Assembly (NCBI GenBank): GCA_034190875.2 | Contig: CM067356.1 | Coordinates: 59,741,708-59,805,707 of the forward strand | Origin: Urechis unicinctus | Taxonomy: Eukaryota; Annelida; Polychaeta; Xenopneusta; Urechidae | Direction of reading: 5' to 3' | Length of the DNA stretch: 64,000 nucleotides | In this document: piece by piece, positions 47,419 through 62,523 of the stretch | Numbering within the stretch: position 1 is the stretch's first letter | Layout of the letters: every line of letters starts with the position of its first letter | The notes under the pieces: model-generated | Databases searched by the model: none | What the model saw: only the letters and a program-made list of their open reading frames with translations | Told to the model about the DNA's origin: nothing | Position numbers and translations under genes: made by a program

Positions 47419-50400
47419 ATGGTTGGAGGGAAATGGACGAACAAGTTGTGGGATGGTCTGAAACACAGGACCGGTATTGCGCTTGGCACCTTGATTACCG
47501 TCATACTGGGAACGACCATGCGAGGTGAGTGCTTGGTACCTTGATTACCATCATACTGGGAACGACCATGCGAGGTGAGTGCTTGGTACCTTGATTACCG
47601 TCATACTGGCCACGACCATGCGAGGTGAGTGCTTGGTACCTTGATTACCGTCATACTGGCCACGACCATGCGAGGTGAGTGCTTGGTACATTGATTACCG
47701 TCATACTGGGAACGACCATGCGAGGTGAGTGCTTGGTACCTTGATTACCGTCATACTGGGAACGACCATGCGAAGTGAGTGCTTGGTACCTTGATTACTG
47801 TCATACTGGCCACGACCATGCGAGGTGAGTGCCGGGCACCTTGATTACCGTCATACTGGCCACGACCATGCGATGTGAGTGCTTGGTACCTTGATTACCG
47901 TCATACTGGCCACGACCATGCGATGTGAGTGCTTGGTACCTTGATTACCGTCATACTTGGAACGACCATGCGAAGTGGGTGCCGGGCACCTTGATTACCG
48001 TCATACTGGGAACGACCATGCGAGGTGAGTGCCGGGCACCTTGATTACCGTCATACTGAGAACGACCATGCGAGGTGAGTGCCGGGCACCTTGATTACCG
48101 TCATACTGGCCACGACCAGGCGAAGTGAGTGCTTGGTACCTTGATTACCGTCATACTGGGAACGACCAGGCGAGGTGAGTGCTTGGTACCTTGATTACCG
48201 TCATACTGGGAACGACCATGCGAGGTGAGTGCTTGGCACCTTGATTACCGTCATACTGGCCACGACCATGCGAGGTGAGTGCTTGGTACCTTGATTACCG
48301 TCATACTGGGAACGACCATGCGAGGTGAGTGTTTGGTACCTTGATTACCGTCATACTGACCACGACCATGCGAGGTGAGTTCTCTGTTGCTCGATGGAGT
48401 TTGAAAGTGCGGCATTCTTGTCATCGTTTCCATTTGTCGCTTTACTAACTCTCGCATCGCACGAGACCTTCTACGAGACAACACTAGCGAGGTTGATTCT
48501 GTGTGTGATATCAATTATCTCTCACAAACTTGTTTGTCAAAGCGAGTCTTTATTTGCTGGGGGATAGCAGCGGCAAAAGTAAGTGTAAGGTATAACGACA
48601 CACCAATACTAGTGTGTTGCCAGCAGCGATGTGGATAGCGGGGGCGTATTCGTTACACGTCAATGGTCAACATTCTTGTCTTGTAAAAGTTACAATTTCA
48701 CAACCTAAAATAACGTGTCTAGGTGTGCATGCAACCACAGGTCTCTTTCCGCAGTCGGAGATTCTCCGGATTTGCGTGGTGTTCGGTATTTAATTTAATA
48801 TTTCATTGATAAATAATCAATGCAGATGGGGCGCCCCACCCCCGCATTACACCCACTGCCAGCTGTGTCCCAGCCCGCTGTACTGCCGTCCCTTTGGAGG
48901 TAAATAACTTGACGCAAGGAAGCTCAAGGCTTCCGGTATGCACGGACAATCAATGACCCAACCTTTTCCCGGTGTTCAAACTGCATCGGTCATTAATTAC
49001 GTCTTATTAATTTGGGGCTACAACCTTTGCCAAATGCGCCACAAGAAGTCTCTGGAGGAACGACATTCATGCCTTGCAATGAAGAGCGCAAATCGTTCAC
49101 ACAGAGACATGGGCGCCTGGCCAGTGCAGTGTCTAACTAGCATAACAGCGGGACATGCATGCACGCCAAACAGTTATATAGTCTTTTTCCTGGTAAAATC
49201 CCAAATTAAAGGCGCTAGAGCTGGCAGCTATTTTGGTTAGGAGAAGTATATCATATTAAATCATGATCGTATTGCGAGCCAAAACAATACATCTTAAGCG
49301 GAATCTAAGCGTTTTGGATTGGTGGACAGCATTGGAGCGAGCGTTTTATGATAGTGGTTCGACATTGACGAAGGGAGGCATGTTGGGAATTTTCTATAGG
49401 ACAGCAGATTGTTTGCCTCGGATGACTCTTCCGCATATCTGCCAACCACACAGACACTCGAGTCATAATACGCCTCTAACCTAGCCAAATAGACCAACAG
49501 TCGGGTCGAATTCCTTGTTGAAGATGGAGCACAATCTACATACATGGTTTAAAAGAGCTACTCTAAACAGCTAACAGTAGTGGGAGAGGAGGGCCGTTTT
49601 TTGCCTCGAATGCCTGTGTTGTCCAAAATCAAATCCCTCGGAAGCTTGAGAGCCTGTGGATTTAACCATATTACTATGAGCGCCTTAGTCAATTGATCCC
49701 GATCTCCCTAATCCAGGTAAAGGTGGGATTGAGGTGAGACATTCGAGAGCGCTCGGCAACGGTAGGCTACATAACCAGTACTTCGTACATCGAATCATCA
49801 CCTTTTATAGATGTCCGAGCGCTTGCCGAGTGAAAACTAAATCGTTCCATGATATATCCACGTATCTAGCCTCGGAAAATTATGTTACAGATCCGAGCAC
49901 ATGGGAACCTGGTAAACAATTCGCTATGCGGGCAGAATCTGGGACGTGTTACGGTTTAGCGTACGCTTATATTCTCACCAACAACGTAGCTTGCCAGATA
50001 TCAGCAACGCGACAACGGCAAGAATATCACACAGATGTTGATCTATTTCATAAGTGCACACGCACTAGAGAACTGCTTCATCGCCCTCGTTAAGGGGTCA
50101 TGGACCTCGCCCTTTTTGCTAAACAGCTAAGTTTCCAAGTTACGTGGGGTAAGGGAGTCACAGTTTCCGGCTGGGTCTGCCTCCAATCCCGCCAGTCTTT
50201 GAATACACTCACAGGTGTTTCTTGGCACCCTGTCTTCAATGATTCTTTAAATTTGTCGCGGATGTGCCTGATCCGACCAGCATAGGAAGCTTCGCTAATT
50301 TCCCATTTATTATCTGAAAATAGTGGTCAGTTCCGTCTCAATATCACTGGCTGCTAAATGAGATCCCTTTAACGAAAAGCTAGGCCGAATGGGTTAAGGG

Positions 50401-53079
50401 ACTACCTTTTGCAGAGATCAGGGTTTATCGTCATTAGGAGCTCGATTATAGCCCATCGGATAAGTATGTTATCGGGTCACGGTGATATGGTGAAAGACAC
50501 TCGGACGCTCCGCGTCTATATACAGACGTCTAACACATACAGGGCTAGGGCTAGGGGTTCGGAAGTTTTCGGGAAACTAAGGGAGACATCTCCATGCCGG
50601 CTCGTTCATACCTTTACTTAATAGCATTCTAGATATGTCTGGGAGGCAATATCCAGGTGACCACGTGTGTGGGAAATATCAATGTACATGGTAATTCAGG
50701 GAATGTCTCCTGCTATTACACATGTATGGCTCATCTTCTAGAAAAGAAATTTGAAACCAGATTCAAGTCGTCATATGTCCACTTCACTATTTATCTGCCG
50801 AGAAGGACCGGGCAACCCGTCATTTGTAATGGTCATTTTGAAACCTATTAAAAAGATCATTGTACTCCCTGCTAATCGAGAAAATATTTTCTTGGCCCTA
50901 CCCTTACTTTCTACGAATTCAAAAATTAGCTTTGCTTCCATTTTTGTGTAGTTGCTAAAATGGCTCGTTTATAATCCTTTCGTGTTATTGGGAACACCAA
51001 ATCATCAATACTTAATCTGTGAATGATAAAGGCGCATTGAATACAGCCTCTGAACTTTGTCCACTGAAATATTCAAATGTAAAGCTATCTGGACAATGAC
51101 TGCGAACTCCGCCATTTTCTGGTATTATCGCTCAAACTATGTCCGTTTTCTGCCTCGGGTGTATTGTATCCTGTGTCATACTTCCGTCAAAAATAGGAAT
51201 TCGGACTTTGTAAAAGCCATACAAGTATTTTTTGTATCTACAAAACGTAGCAGGGAATCAGTCGATGAAGGTTTTTTTTCTCAAAGCAGAGTTGTGAACG
51301 CGGTCGGAATAGAACTTGTCCCTTGGCTGCGGGCCCTGTTTACATGTTAATGATATTCAATACTCGCGCCAGGGCGAGAAGCGTAGCGGAACCCCTGGAG
51401 TCTGGGAAGCAGACTAGTTCTTATCTCTTATCAATCATATGGGTGCTATTATTAAAGATAAAGTTTTCTTAATCGTACTTTTAACTAATGCTTATTTACG
51501 ACCTAAGTTTATTATACTATTGCTGATTAATTAGAGGGACATTTTGTGATGCAATCATAAACTATTCCGATTGTCAGTCTCTTTCGTTAGTTGATCTTAA
51601 GTTCTAATGGTTGCGTCTGTGTGTCAGGGGACTGGATTCTGCTTGTCGTCCACTTCCTGAAGCAAAATGAAGAGACCGTTCAGCTGCCCGCAGATGGCAC
51701 CACCGCCGGGGAAACGGGCGAATATGACGGGCTCAACTGGTACCTGTCACGTGTCGGGCTGCAGAACGCCCATTGGTTCTGCTGCATGGCGCTCACCATA
51801 TCGTACGTGACGTACCACGGGCTAGCTGGCTGGCTTCACTGGTACTTCTACGTGAGGCGCAGGCACCAGGTTAGTTCACAGGATGGCCACTTCATGCAGT
51901 CATGTGGCTGTTAATTATTCCCTGTTAATTGAGGGTCACTTTGTCTGTATGGTCAAAAGGACAATATTGCAGGTTATTTTTTTTGATGAATCGATCATTA
52001 CCTGGTTGACTGCAGGCTAAGGAATGGAAATGTCAACCCGAGCGATTCCTGACGCCTGAGAACGAAAGGCATGAGATCTTGCTGGGCAGCTTAAACATGG
52101 CAATCGGGGGTACTCTGTCAGGCATCGGAGCCACTTACATCATGAATGGAGGTGACTCGTCGCTATCTTGCTGCGAAATACTGTGAAATAATCATGATAA
52201 TCAAAGAATGATTGTTGAGACGAGGTCTGGAGGTGAGAAAGAAGTGTGTGATTTGTGACAGGCTATACGACCTTGTATTACACGGCCGGGGAGAAGGGCT
52301 GGCTCTATTTACTCCTCTCTTCTGTCTTCCTCTTTCTCATCACGGACGCCTACGCTTTCTACCTGCACAAGTTGGGGCATCACCCATGGATATACCGTCA
52401 CATCCACAAACACCATCACCGCTACCACTCACCCACGGCCTGGTCGGCTACAGCCATGCACCCGGTCGAGTTCGTCATCTTCCAGCTCGCCATCATGTCA
52501 CCCATCCTCTATCTGCCCATATACTCAGGTGCCATAACATGAAGGGGTCCTTCAGCCAGCATCATGTTTTCCCACTAGCTGATGGTATTAACAACTGATA
52601 GTTATCCTGACTGGACGCCATTGTAACAGAATCTGCCCACGTGACCTGTGTTTAGGTTCCTTCATCGGTCTCCTCTTCTACGGCTACTACTACGGTATGA
52701 TCGATCACTCCGGGGTCTACATGGAAGCTGTGTGGCCATGGCAACCGTCCTCCATCTTCCATGACGACCATCACAAGTTAGTTTCTTCATGTTTAATAAT
52801 AGACCGGCCCAGCAGCACAGCTATAAAAACACTGCACAGTTTACTGTCACAACAGGGTTGGGATGTTGATGGCCGCGTTTTTGCTATGTTTTTATAAAGA
52901 ATTTGAGGAAATACTTGTTTCCAAACGGTTATGTTTGTTGTTGTGTGGTACACAGGTATTTCCACACCAACTATGGGTTCAACCTCAAGTTGTGGGACTG
53001 GCTGCATGACACACTTCGTAAGGAAAACAGGGTCTACACGGAAGAGACATTTGGTGGAAAAGGAAAAGCAATATTGTGA
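47419..53079 (+). CDS. Fatty acid hydroxylase superfamily membrane enzyme
   Basis: Exons: 47419-47524, 51628-51869, 52016-52151, 52262-52528, 52656-52776, 52956-53079. Phases fit, giving 331 residues. This superfamily (with sterol desaturases, Pfam FA_hydroxylase) holds a di-iron centre in histidine clusters facing the cytosol. Clusters seen are HKLGHH (197-202), HIHKHHHRYH (208-217), H268 and HDDHHKYFH (286 on), so all three expected histidine boxes are present. Hydrophobic stretches at about 18-30, 85-110, 140-158 and 176-190 would anchor it in the ER membrane. The substrate (fatty acid, sterol or alkyl lipid) cannot be told. The exon 1 start MVGGKWTNKLWDGLKHRTGI is preceded by a TATA box. 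Intron 1 (4.1 kb) begins with an array that copies exon 1's end. The poly(A) signal AATAAA is at 53584-53589. Confidence 0.85.
47475..48380. repeat. 50-bp minisatellite made of exon 1 end plus donor
   Basis: About 18 copies of GCTTGGTACCTTGATTACCG, TCATACTGGGAACGACCATG, CGAGGTGAGT. The first copy is the end of coding exon 1 (LGTLITVILGTTMRG) with its real donor GTGAGT at 47525. Nearly all later copies keep GTGAGT. Confidence 0.95.
48590..48625. mobile_element. Fragment of SINE-like repeat
   Basis: GGTATAACGACACACCAATA, then CTAGTGTGTTGCC, matches the GGTTTAACGGCACACCAACA end of the element at 7245-7690 with several substitutions. Only the terminal segment is present. Confidence 0.4.
48640..51600. 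other. Remainder of hydroxylase intron 1
   Basis: About 3 kb of largely unique sequence. Several open frames exist (for example 49734-50093, with YVTDPSTWEPGKQFAMRAES), but I recognise none and see no flanking splice sites that would add an exon. It could hide an old transposon. Confidence 0.35.
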
Positions 53080-53583
53080 CTTGAATACTTACAATATCGC
53101 CCATTTCCATTTTATTTTCAATCAGAGATATTTGCTCAGAATCAACTTCGTCTTTCATTTGGCATAACTATTGATATCAGCATAACAAGTGATATGTTAC
53201 CTTTATACCACACTCTGTACTACTTGTTTGACAAATGAAGTGGGTTAATCGAATGAGAACAAGAGGGTGTGGGTGAGTTAGATCTGATTGTAAGAGCCAC
53301 ACCCTTCTTCATCTCATGACATGTCTGACACGAAGGAGTCGCTGAACATATCTCCCTCTTAGTTTTAATTATCATGCATATTTGTGATTATGCCTAATTA
53401 TGGTAATGAAGGCTCACTCAGCTCACTGTTAGCATATGACTCTGTTGGGGAGAAGAAAGGCATGACTGTGTATCCAACGTCGACAGAATGAACGCCTCCG
53501 TCTCACCAATTGACGATGCTGTAATCAACAATGTGTTTGTGGTCTGTTACAATGTCTAGACAACTGTCTGTGCTGATTATGGC

Positions 53584-53589
53584 AATAAA
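53584..53589 (+). terminator. Poly(A) signal of hydroxylase gene
   Basis: AATAAA 505 bases after the stop codon. The next annotated elements are repeats and TE remnants, so this is the likely 3' end. Confidence 0.55.
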
Positions 53590-53689
53590 TCAATAACTAC
53601 ATGTTGTTTATATTTGTTATGCACTCATACCTACTCTGGAATCGACTCCTGCCTGAAGACTTCTTCTGTTCAAATTATCACACAGGTTT

Positions 53690-53880
53690 TTGTTGCACGC
53701 CCCTTAACCATACGGGAGAAATTGTTCGCTGGATAGAAACCGATGGAGCGTCTGCATGGTCAACAGAGGGTCCTGGGTTCGAATCCCAGATGAGACATTT
53801 TCACTTGGTCACAAGGTGGCAAAATTTTCTGTCCTTGCCTATTTCCGTAAGGGAATAAAGCTTTTGGTCCATTAAAATAG
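53690..53880 (+). mobile_element. tRNA-derived SINE-like sequence
   Basis: CTGGGTTCGAATCCCAG forms a perfect tRNA T-arm (5-bp stem, TTCGAAT loop) and doubles as an RNA polymerase III B box. Upstream sequence (GATGGAGCGTCTGCATGGTC) does not complete a cloverleaf with matching acceptor stem. An A-rich tail with AATAAAG follows. Confidence 0.35.
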
Positions 53881-54014
53881 TATGAAGAGGATTGTGGATA
53901 TATAATATAATAGCCGAGGAAGTTGCTTTAACAACACATCGCCCACTTCTCATACCAATGGTCATTTAAACAACCAGTGTCACAACAAATCACATACTAA
54001 TAATATACACTATA

Positions 54015-54063
54015 CTAGCCCCGGTCGGACGTAATATAAATATATAAGACGTCGTGCACGGCT
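54015..54063. mobile_element. MITE-like palindromic element (copy 3)
   Basis: It opens TAGCCCCGGTCGGACGT, has the core AATATAAATATATAA and ends GACGTCGTGCACGGCT. It shares core and right arm with 40631-40681. No clear target duplication. Confidence 0.6.
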
Positions 54064-54539
54064 CATACTACACATAACTTGTGTCACAATAAAGCATATT
54101 TTCTTCCTAATTATCCTGAATGATACTTGCATCTTCAATGAGTCCATTACAACTTGTTATTTTGACAAACGTATTGTTTGAGAAAGTCATTCCATGCAAT
54201 CTGGGTAACACTGACAGCAGGAGCACGACGAAGCAGAAACCGGAAGTCAAGTTAGTTTCACAAAGCTCACCATGGTGACGCGCGCGACTACGCGAGCTCC
54301 TTAATTGGGGAGCATCGCGGAGGTTGAGAAGCAGGTGTCCAAACTGCGCAACAAAGCGAATTGTGATCTACGACAGGAATCTCCAGCTCACCAATCGCCG
54401 GGAATGTGGCTTACCAAGATACAACATACACTCATATTCAAATCAGATCCCCTGGATGGACCTGCTTAAGGTTGCCACCAGCCTCATGAAAAGGACCTTT
54501 ACAACCTGATGAACTCCGTGTTCTGTAAACAAGGGAGAA

Positions 54540-55170
54540 TCTCCGAAAGTGAGTCAACGTTAAGATGGTGCACTCGGCAGAAGAGGAAAAAATCCTCAGG
54601 CTTGTGGCCAGTATCGCCTATGCTCGTCACCAAGTATTCTATGACGACCTGGCCGCCCTGCATATGCACAAGACCCGCTTAGTGTTAAACTATCCGGTGT
54701 ATGTAGGAATGTGCATACTCGACCTCTCCAAGCACCAGATGTACGACTTCTATTACAACACAATGAAGTCAAGATATGTTAGCAACCTGGGTCTGCTGCA
54801 CACCGACTTGGGTCGCTGCTAATGGAGATCCGCACAGCTGACGTGTACGCAGACATGCAGGCGGACCTCACCCACGTTGACATCAGCAACTACTCACCTG
54901 ATCCCACACTCCACACCGACAACAATAAGAAGGTCTTGGGGAAAAATGATGTCTGACGTGGGCGAGATTAAGAAGGCTGTGGTAAAGAAGTACCTACACC
55001 ACAACCAATACATGTAGTCCCTGTTCACAAAGAAACAGTTCCGCCATGGGATGAACATGCTGCGCAGTGAAGGTCACTGATATGTGGCCAGCGTGTTAAA
55101 AAAGGTGTCCGTCTCCTCGTTTGACACAAAGCGGTGGATAGCCGCGAATGGAGTAGCCCTACAAGACGTC
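54540..55170 (+). pseudogene. Decayed family-B (protein-primed type) DNA polymerase fragment
   Basis: The first frame (54565-54822) contains VYVGMCILDLSKHQMYDFYY, a block typical of Maverick/Polinton-like and adintovirus-like polymerases near the palm domain. The expected DTDS catalytic motif is replaced by HTDLG and a stop follows. The similarity continues in other frames to about 55170 (GEIKKAVVKKYLHHN, then SFDTKRW), crossing at least two further stops and frame changes. It is an old inactive copy of a virus-like DNA transposon. Whether it belongs with the element at 60.4-64 kb is unknown. Confidence 0.65.
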
Positions 55171-56250
55171 TGAGTTACTCTTTCTGGAAACGACGCAACG
55201 CGAATTTTTTTAGATCGATTCAGACAACTACCAAACACCAAACATACACAAGTGAAGGAGTTATAGAATGCAATGATGTTTTACGGACAATTTTATCCCT
55301 TTTCGGTGGGGGATTTCATCCATGGTAATTATTTATAGTTCGATCAATTTGGGAAGCGGTAAAAAGTCAGAAACACAGCAACATGTTTGTTTTCAAGTTC
55401 AAGACCACGTGCATTGCGCATGCTCAGAAAGACGACGACTAATGCTAAGCCCGGGGGGGGGGGGGGGGTCACTTAAGTGTATAGATATAGTATAAATGTG
55501 CCGCGCGAAGGGGCATGTTTTTTCGGCCTCTCGACTTGTACGACGGGTTATACATTCGCATAATACCTTGTACGACGGAGTATTCTTTATCCTATTCTCA
55601 ACTTGTACAACGGGTACGGGTTTTCGAGGTCCCGCGGCCCACCCCTATCCGAGTTAGGGTAAGTGCCCACCCCCACTTTGAGATGCTAAGGCAATGCGGG
55701 AAATCGCGGGAATTAATATTTTCCAAAATGGCAGACATCGTATCGCTATTTTTTCGGACACGAACTATCGATGGCATTTATTGAAGAATAGCGTCGAGTG
55801 GGGGTAAGTTTTTTGGTGCGCATAGTCTATTTTTTGTAAAGGCTCTTGATATATGTTATTTTCTAAGTACGCAGAGTAGCCCTTCAACCCAAACGCGATC
55901 ACGCCGACGCTTGATAATGATCGCATCAGAACGGTATAAATTCCCACTCGTTCAACCCAAAACGCGATCACGCCGTAAATCGACGCTTGATAATGATCGC
56001 ATCAGAACGGTATTCAATCGACAGCACACACAACGGCCACACACACATTGTATTGTTATAGCGTACGAGTTGGGTACACGGTGCGCATAACATTTTTTTG
56101 GCTCTTGATATGTGTATTTTCAAGTACGCAGAGTAGCCCTTCAACCCATGTGGAAGCGATCACACGAAACGCTGATAAAACGGATCGCGCTCATCAGAAC
56201 GGTATAAATTCATGTTACCGTTCGACCGGAGCTACGAACGGAGTTGACAC
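55171..56250. other. Intergenic with local direct repeats
   Basis: A G tract of about 17 bases is at 55452-55468. Between 55800 and 56215 a segment containing CAACCCAAACGCGATCACGC and TTGATAATGATCGCATCAGA recurs about three times with divergence. No gene was recognised. Confidence 0.45.
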
Positions 56251-56259
56251 ACACACAAC

Positions 56260-56690
56260 ACGCCCATAACAGGGGGCCGACGTGTGTAACAGGGGGCTGA
56301 TGTGTGCAACAGGCGGCTGATGTGTATAACAGGAGGCTGACTTGTGTAACAGGCGGCTGACGTGTGTAACAGGGGGCTGATGTGTGTAACAGGGGGCTGA
56401 TGTGTGTAAAAGGGGGCTGACGTGTGTAACAGGAGGCTGACGTGTATAACAGGAGGCTGATTGGTATAACAGGACGCTGATGTGTGTAACAGGAGGCTGA
56501 TGTGTGTAACAGGAGGCTGATGTATATAACAGGAGGCTGATGTGTGTAACAGGAGGCTGATGTGTATAACAGGAGGCTGATGTGTATAAAAGGAGGCTGA
56601 TGTGTGTAACAGGAGGCTGTCGTGTATAACAGGGGGCTGACGTGTATAACAGGAGGCTGACGTGTATAACAGGAGGCTTATGTTTGCTGC
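56260..56690. repeat. 20-bp minisatellite
   Basis: About 21 copies of AACAGGAGGCTGATGTGTGT, at nearly constant 20-bp spacing. It lies downstream of the BTB-BACK-PHR gene. Confidence 0.95.
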
Positions 56691-56997
56691 AGGTGTAATG
56701 CTGTCTCCTGTGTCTATAGTGAGTCTTATGGATTCGATATGCAATCATGCTATCAGGTTGTTGACACGATGAAGCATTATTGATGCAGTGGGTCGCGTTT
56801 CTGATTCAGCTCTTCATTATTTGGAAAACAAACTAGTAAATAATTGTACGGGGATGTGTGAATGTCATAACGTTAAAGCCACAGGTGGCTGCCCCGGGTT
56901 TACTCATGACACCAATGAAAAACGCCCGATATTCAGTAAGTGAAATAGTTATATTCAAGTCAGTAATAATAATGAACATTGATCCAATGTGAACATA

Positions 56998-59609
<2,612 letters not shown>

Positions 59610-59765
59610 GGTTGATCAAGATCTATCACGACTGCAACAAGTTGGAAGGAATCAACGGGTCAAAGGGGATGCACCATGCGGGGAGAGGTAGGGTGTGGGG
59701 GAAATATAACTCACCGAGATCACACCTGACACAGATTGGGACACGTCGACAGAACACAATCCACA

Positions 59766-59836
59766 ATGAAAATGAAAGTGGACTCACTTCTTATGGCCGT
59801 CTTGGTTGGGCTAATCTGGGTCATCGATCGCGCTTG
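59766..59836 (+). CDS. Possible signal-peptide first exon
   Basis: ATG followed by KMKVDSLLMAVLVGLIWVID, a charged N-terminus plus a hydrophobic core, then CGCGCTT directly before a GTGAGT donor (59837). It lies head-to-head with the BTB-BACK-PHR gene. No downstream exon was found, so this is a weak candidate. Confidence 0.25.
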
Positions 59837-60294
59837 TGAGTTATACCTCACCAACAGAGGTATTATGGGATGCGAAGTGAATTGGAGGGGTCACTTCCAC
59901 ATCGCCTTGTTTTTTGACGTTGCCGTGGCTACCATCTGACCCGGGAATGTGACGTCGATTTTTTGAAATAATTGTAACAATTAATTGTCAACAGCGTTAA
60001 GCATCAATTTCTACACACTCAATCAATTCAAAGAATCAATACTCTGGAGTCAATGAGGGAGGACTTCCTGAGATGCCTGTCGACAACATCGCGTCATGTT
60101 CGCATTTAAATGATAGTGCGGGAGGCAAAAGTAGTATAGGTAATAGCGGTTCCAGTGCAGCCAGAAATGGAGACCCACAAACCGACGATAAGGATTCCCC
60201 CACTTCAGAGCATCATTTACCCATTTTGACTATTCTTTTCAGGGCCTAAGGTCTCAAGAGCTGACGTCTCCGGCCGAGGATTAAAGCCGAAAGC

Positions 60295-60415
60295 CTATTG
60301 GTGGGCCGTGAGTCGCAGGGGGCACAGGGGTAGGGGCAGAGGGGCAGAGGGGCAGGGGGCCACAAGTCATAGGGGGGCGGGGCAGGGGAACCCCAATTAC
60401 CTATACTACCAACCC
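60295..60415. repeat. G-rich low-complexity stretch
   Basis: Repeats of GGGGCAGAGGGGCAG with several runs of four to six G, potentially G-quadruplex forming. It may mark the left boundary of the virus-like element. Confidence 0.6.
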
Positions 60416-60422
60416 CCAGGGT

Positions 60423-60915
60423 CTATCCATAGAGGTCTTTAAGCGTAAACATCCTTTGACCGCCAACCCCGGACCCCGTATAGGTTCCGTTTTTCACGCG
60501 GTCGAGGTTCTCCATAAACTTGGTGACCTCACCATCATTCTGCTCGATAAAGTCGGGATTGGGGCGAGAGGTAATCAATCTCATCGTAAAGAGCTTCCAA
60601 CAGTAGAACGCCCCCGTCGGCCTCTCTGGAAGCTCAGTCAGCCTCCCCAACCAAGGACCGTGATGCTCCTGTTCCACATCCAGGCAACTATTAACCTCCC
60701 ATTCGCGCCATAGTCACCATCTTCAAGCCCTTCAATCGACGCCCTCCCCTAGCCACCGTCTCCTTATACTTCGTCCGATCCTTGTGATACGCCTGGTTAT
60801 ACACTGACTTGATCGAGGTGGACATAAAGTGGGTTAAAGACGCTATAGTTAACAGGCCAGGGGGCATCGTAACGACCTGAAGGAATCCATCCTCCAACCA
60901 GAGTTGGCTTATCAA
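60423..60915 (-). pseudogene. Unidentified element protein, two overlapping frames
   Basis: The first part (60915-60691) contains LTHFMSTSIKSVYNQAYHKD. The second (60677-60423) contains FYCWKLFTMRLITSRPNPDF and ends FTLKDLYG. They look like one protein interrupted by a frameshift near 60690. The function is not recognised. Confidence 0.35.
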
Positions 60916-61157
60916 GACACAACATTTTTAACACACCGTCGCCACATAATATAGCCCAATCATCAGGAGGGCGGTAGTCCCATCATGAGCATTATTCTCC
61001 AAAGTAAACCCTAGATCTAGAGCTGTTAATACATCCTGCCGAATTTCCAGAGGCCAGGGGGCAAAAAGGCCGTTTTCGCTTGTCCGGTAGAAATTTGCCC
61101 CGTTCTAATGGACACATATGATTCAGTGTTATACCAACCCACAGTATACGTGATTGA

Positions 61158-62523
61158 CCTAAGACCTACACAAAGATCACCTACACTATTGTCAATAGCA
61201 TTTTACAGGGACACAGCCTTGCCGCTTCGAAAATTACATATAAAACGGGCGGGGTGTATCCAGCCATTTTGGTGGGAGATAAACTAACCCGACAAACAAT
61301 TCAAGTTGTTCACAATGGCAGTACATTCCCAGCAAAGTTTCCTGATCTATTCAGTAACTATAAGGTGCCGCTGGTTACAGCGGACAAAGTAGTAAAAGAC
61401 TGGTTGACAAATCCAATCCAGTTTTGGCAGAACCAGATAAACTTTGCAGTGTGGTGTGCAACATTCGGCTGTGGCGTGTCATCCCACGACCACCTCGAGG
61501 CTGGGATTCCACTCGTGAAAGCTCTCTACACCTTTCACCTTTATTACACAGTGCGTCGCCTATTAGCAGAACTACAAGCGCCTCTACTTCAGGATCATGC
61601 CTATGACCCCTATTATAATCCATATGACAAGGGGCATATCAGAGACTCTGCGCCGACTTTGGTGTTCAACCAAACACAGACTGGCGCCAGAAGGCAACCG
61701 CTACTAATAGTGGCCTAGTGTCTTACATGCACATGATGTGTATGGTTACGGGAGTGTCGTCAAGGTTGCTGGTCGAAACGTTCGTTTTGACCCTACACGG
61801 ATGGCCTTTGAGGTGGAAAAGGATAAAAAGCCAGGTTTTGCCCACGCGAGTAACCTACAATCCTCTCAGGAGAAAATGGGGGCTGTTTTACATCATGCAC
61901 AGGGACCTGAAGCAGACGAGGCCTGGAGTACCTTCAAACTAGACACGTCTGAGGGCTTTACACAGACCGACGTTGAGCAAATTAACGACAGCATCAGGAC
62001 CTATGTCTGGGCCATTCTTGGTGCTCAGGCGCAGACCCACTCAGAGATACTAGGTGATGGAACGTCCTTTGATGCCCAAAAGCAATTTCAGGCTGACGTT
62101 GAGGATGCCATCAACTCCCCAGTGGATATTTCCTCATCCATCCGCGGGTATCAGAACGTCCTCCAGAATGCTTCCTCTAAGGGTGATTATGTGTTTGGAA
62201 CGGGCCTGTACATGGCCCCGTCGGATATGACCCTAGCAATTGGCGATATTGCTGGGTACAACAATATGATTACCATCGTGACTGAGAAACAGCACATCGG
62301 CAGCAATACTGATGTCAACTCGGTTCCAGTGGTTCTGGATAGAGGAATCTTTGAGCCGCCGCCAGATACAGATATGAGAGTCCCCTCTCCAGGCGTTCCA
62401 AGCAGCGTGGCCAAGACCGGTTTGCGTGGGGCGCACGAGGATGAGAAAACCACTCTTAAAAACCGCCATGATACGATGAAGTCAATGATTCCTGGAAAGG
62501 GCAGCTGCTGCCTTACTTGCTAG
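61158..62523 (+). pseudogene. Candidate virion structural protein of the element, frame broken
   Basis: The frame open from 61158 to 61718 contains LTRQTIQVVHNGSTFPAKFP and INFAVWCATFGCGVSSHDHL. A second frame from about 61738 to 62523 contains TFKLDTSEGFTQTDVEQIND and SIRTYVWAILGAQAQTHSEI. Both parts look like one protein of over 430 residues with a frame change near 61720. I recall similar predicted proteins in cnidarian and mollusc genomes next to rve integrases, which suggests a capsid-type role. That is inference; no fold can be assigned by eye. Confidence 0.4.

Noticed and set aside
49734-50093. 119-codon plus-strand frame in hydroxylase intron 1
   Set aside because: Composition is plausible, but there is no start context, splice sites or recognisable domain; not strong enough to call a gene.
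53745-53800. Possible tRNA gene (perfect T-arm)
   Set aside because: No acceptor stem pairing, anticodon arm or D-arm could be drawn; kept only as a SINE-like relic.
56215-56748. Minus-strand frames of Tyr/Thr/Ser/Pro/His repeats, about 170 codons
   Set aside because: They are translation of the 20-bp minisatellite.
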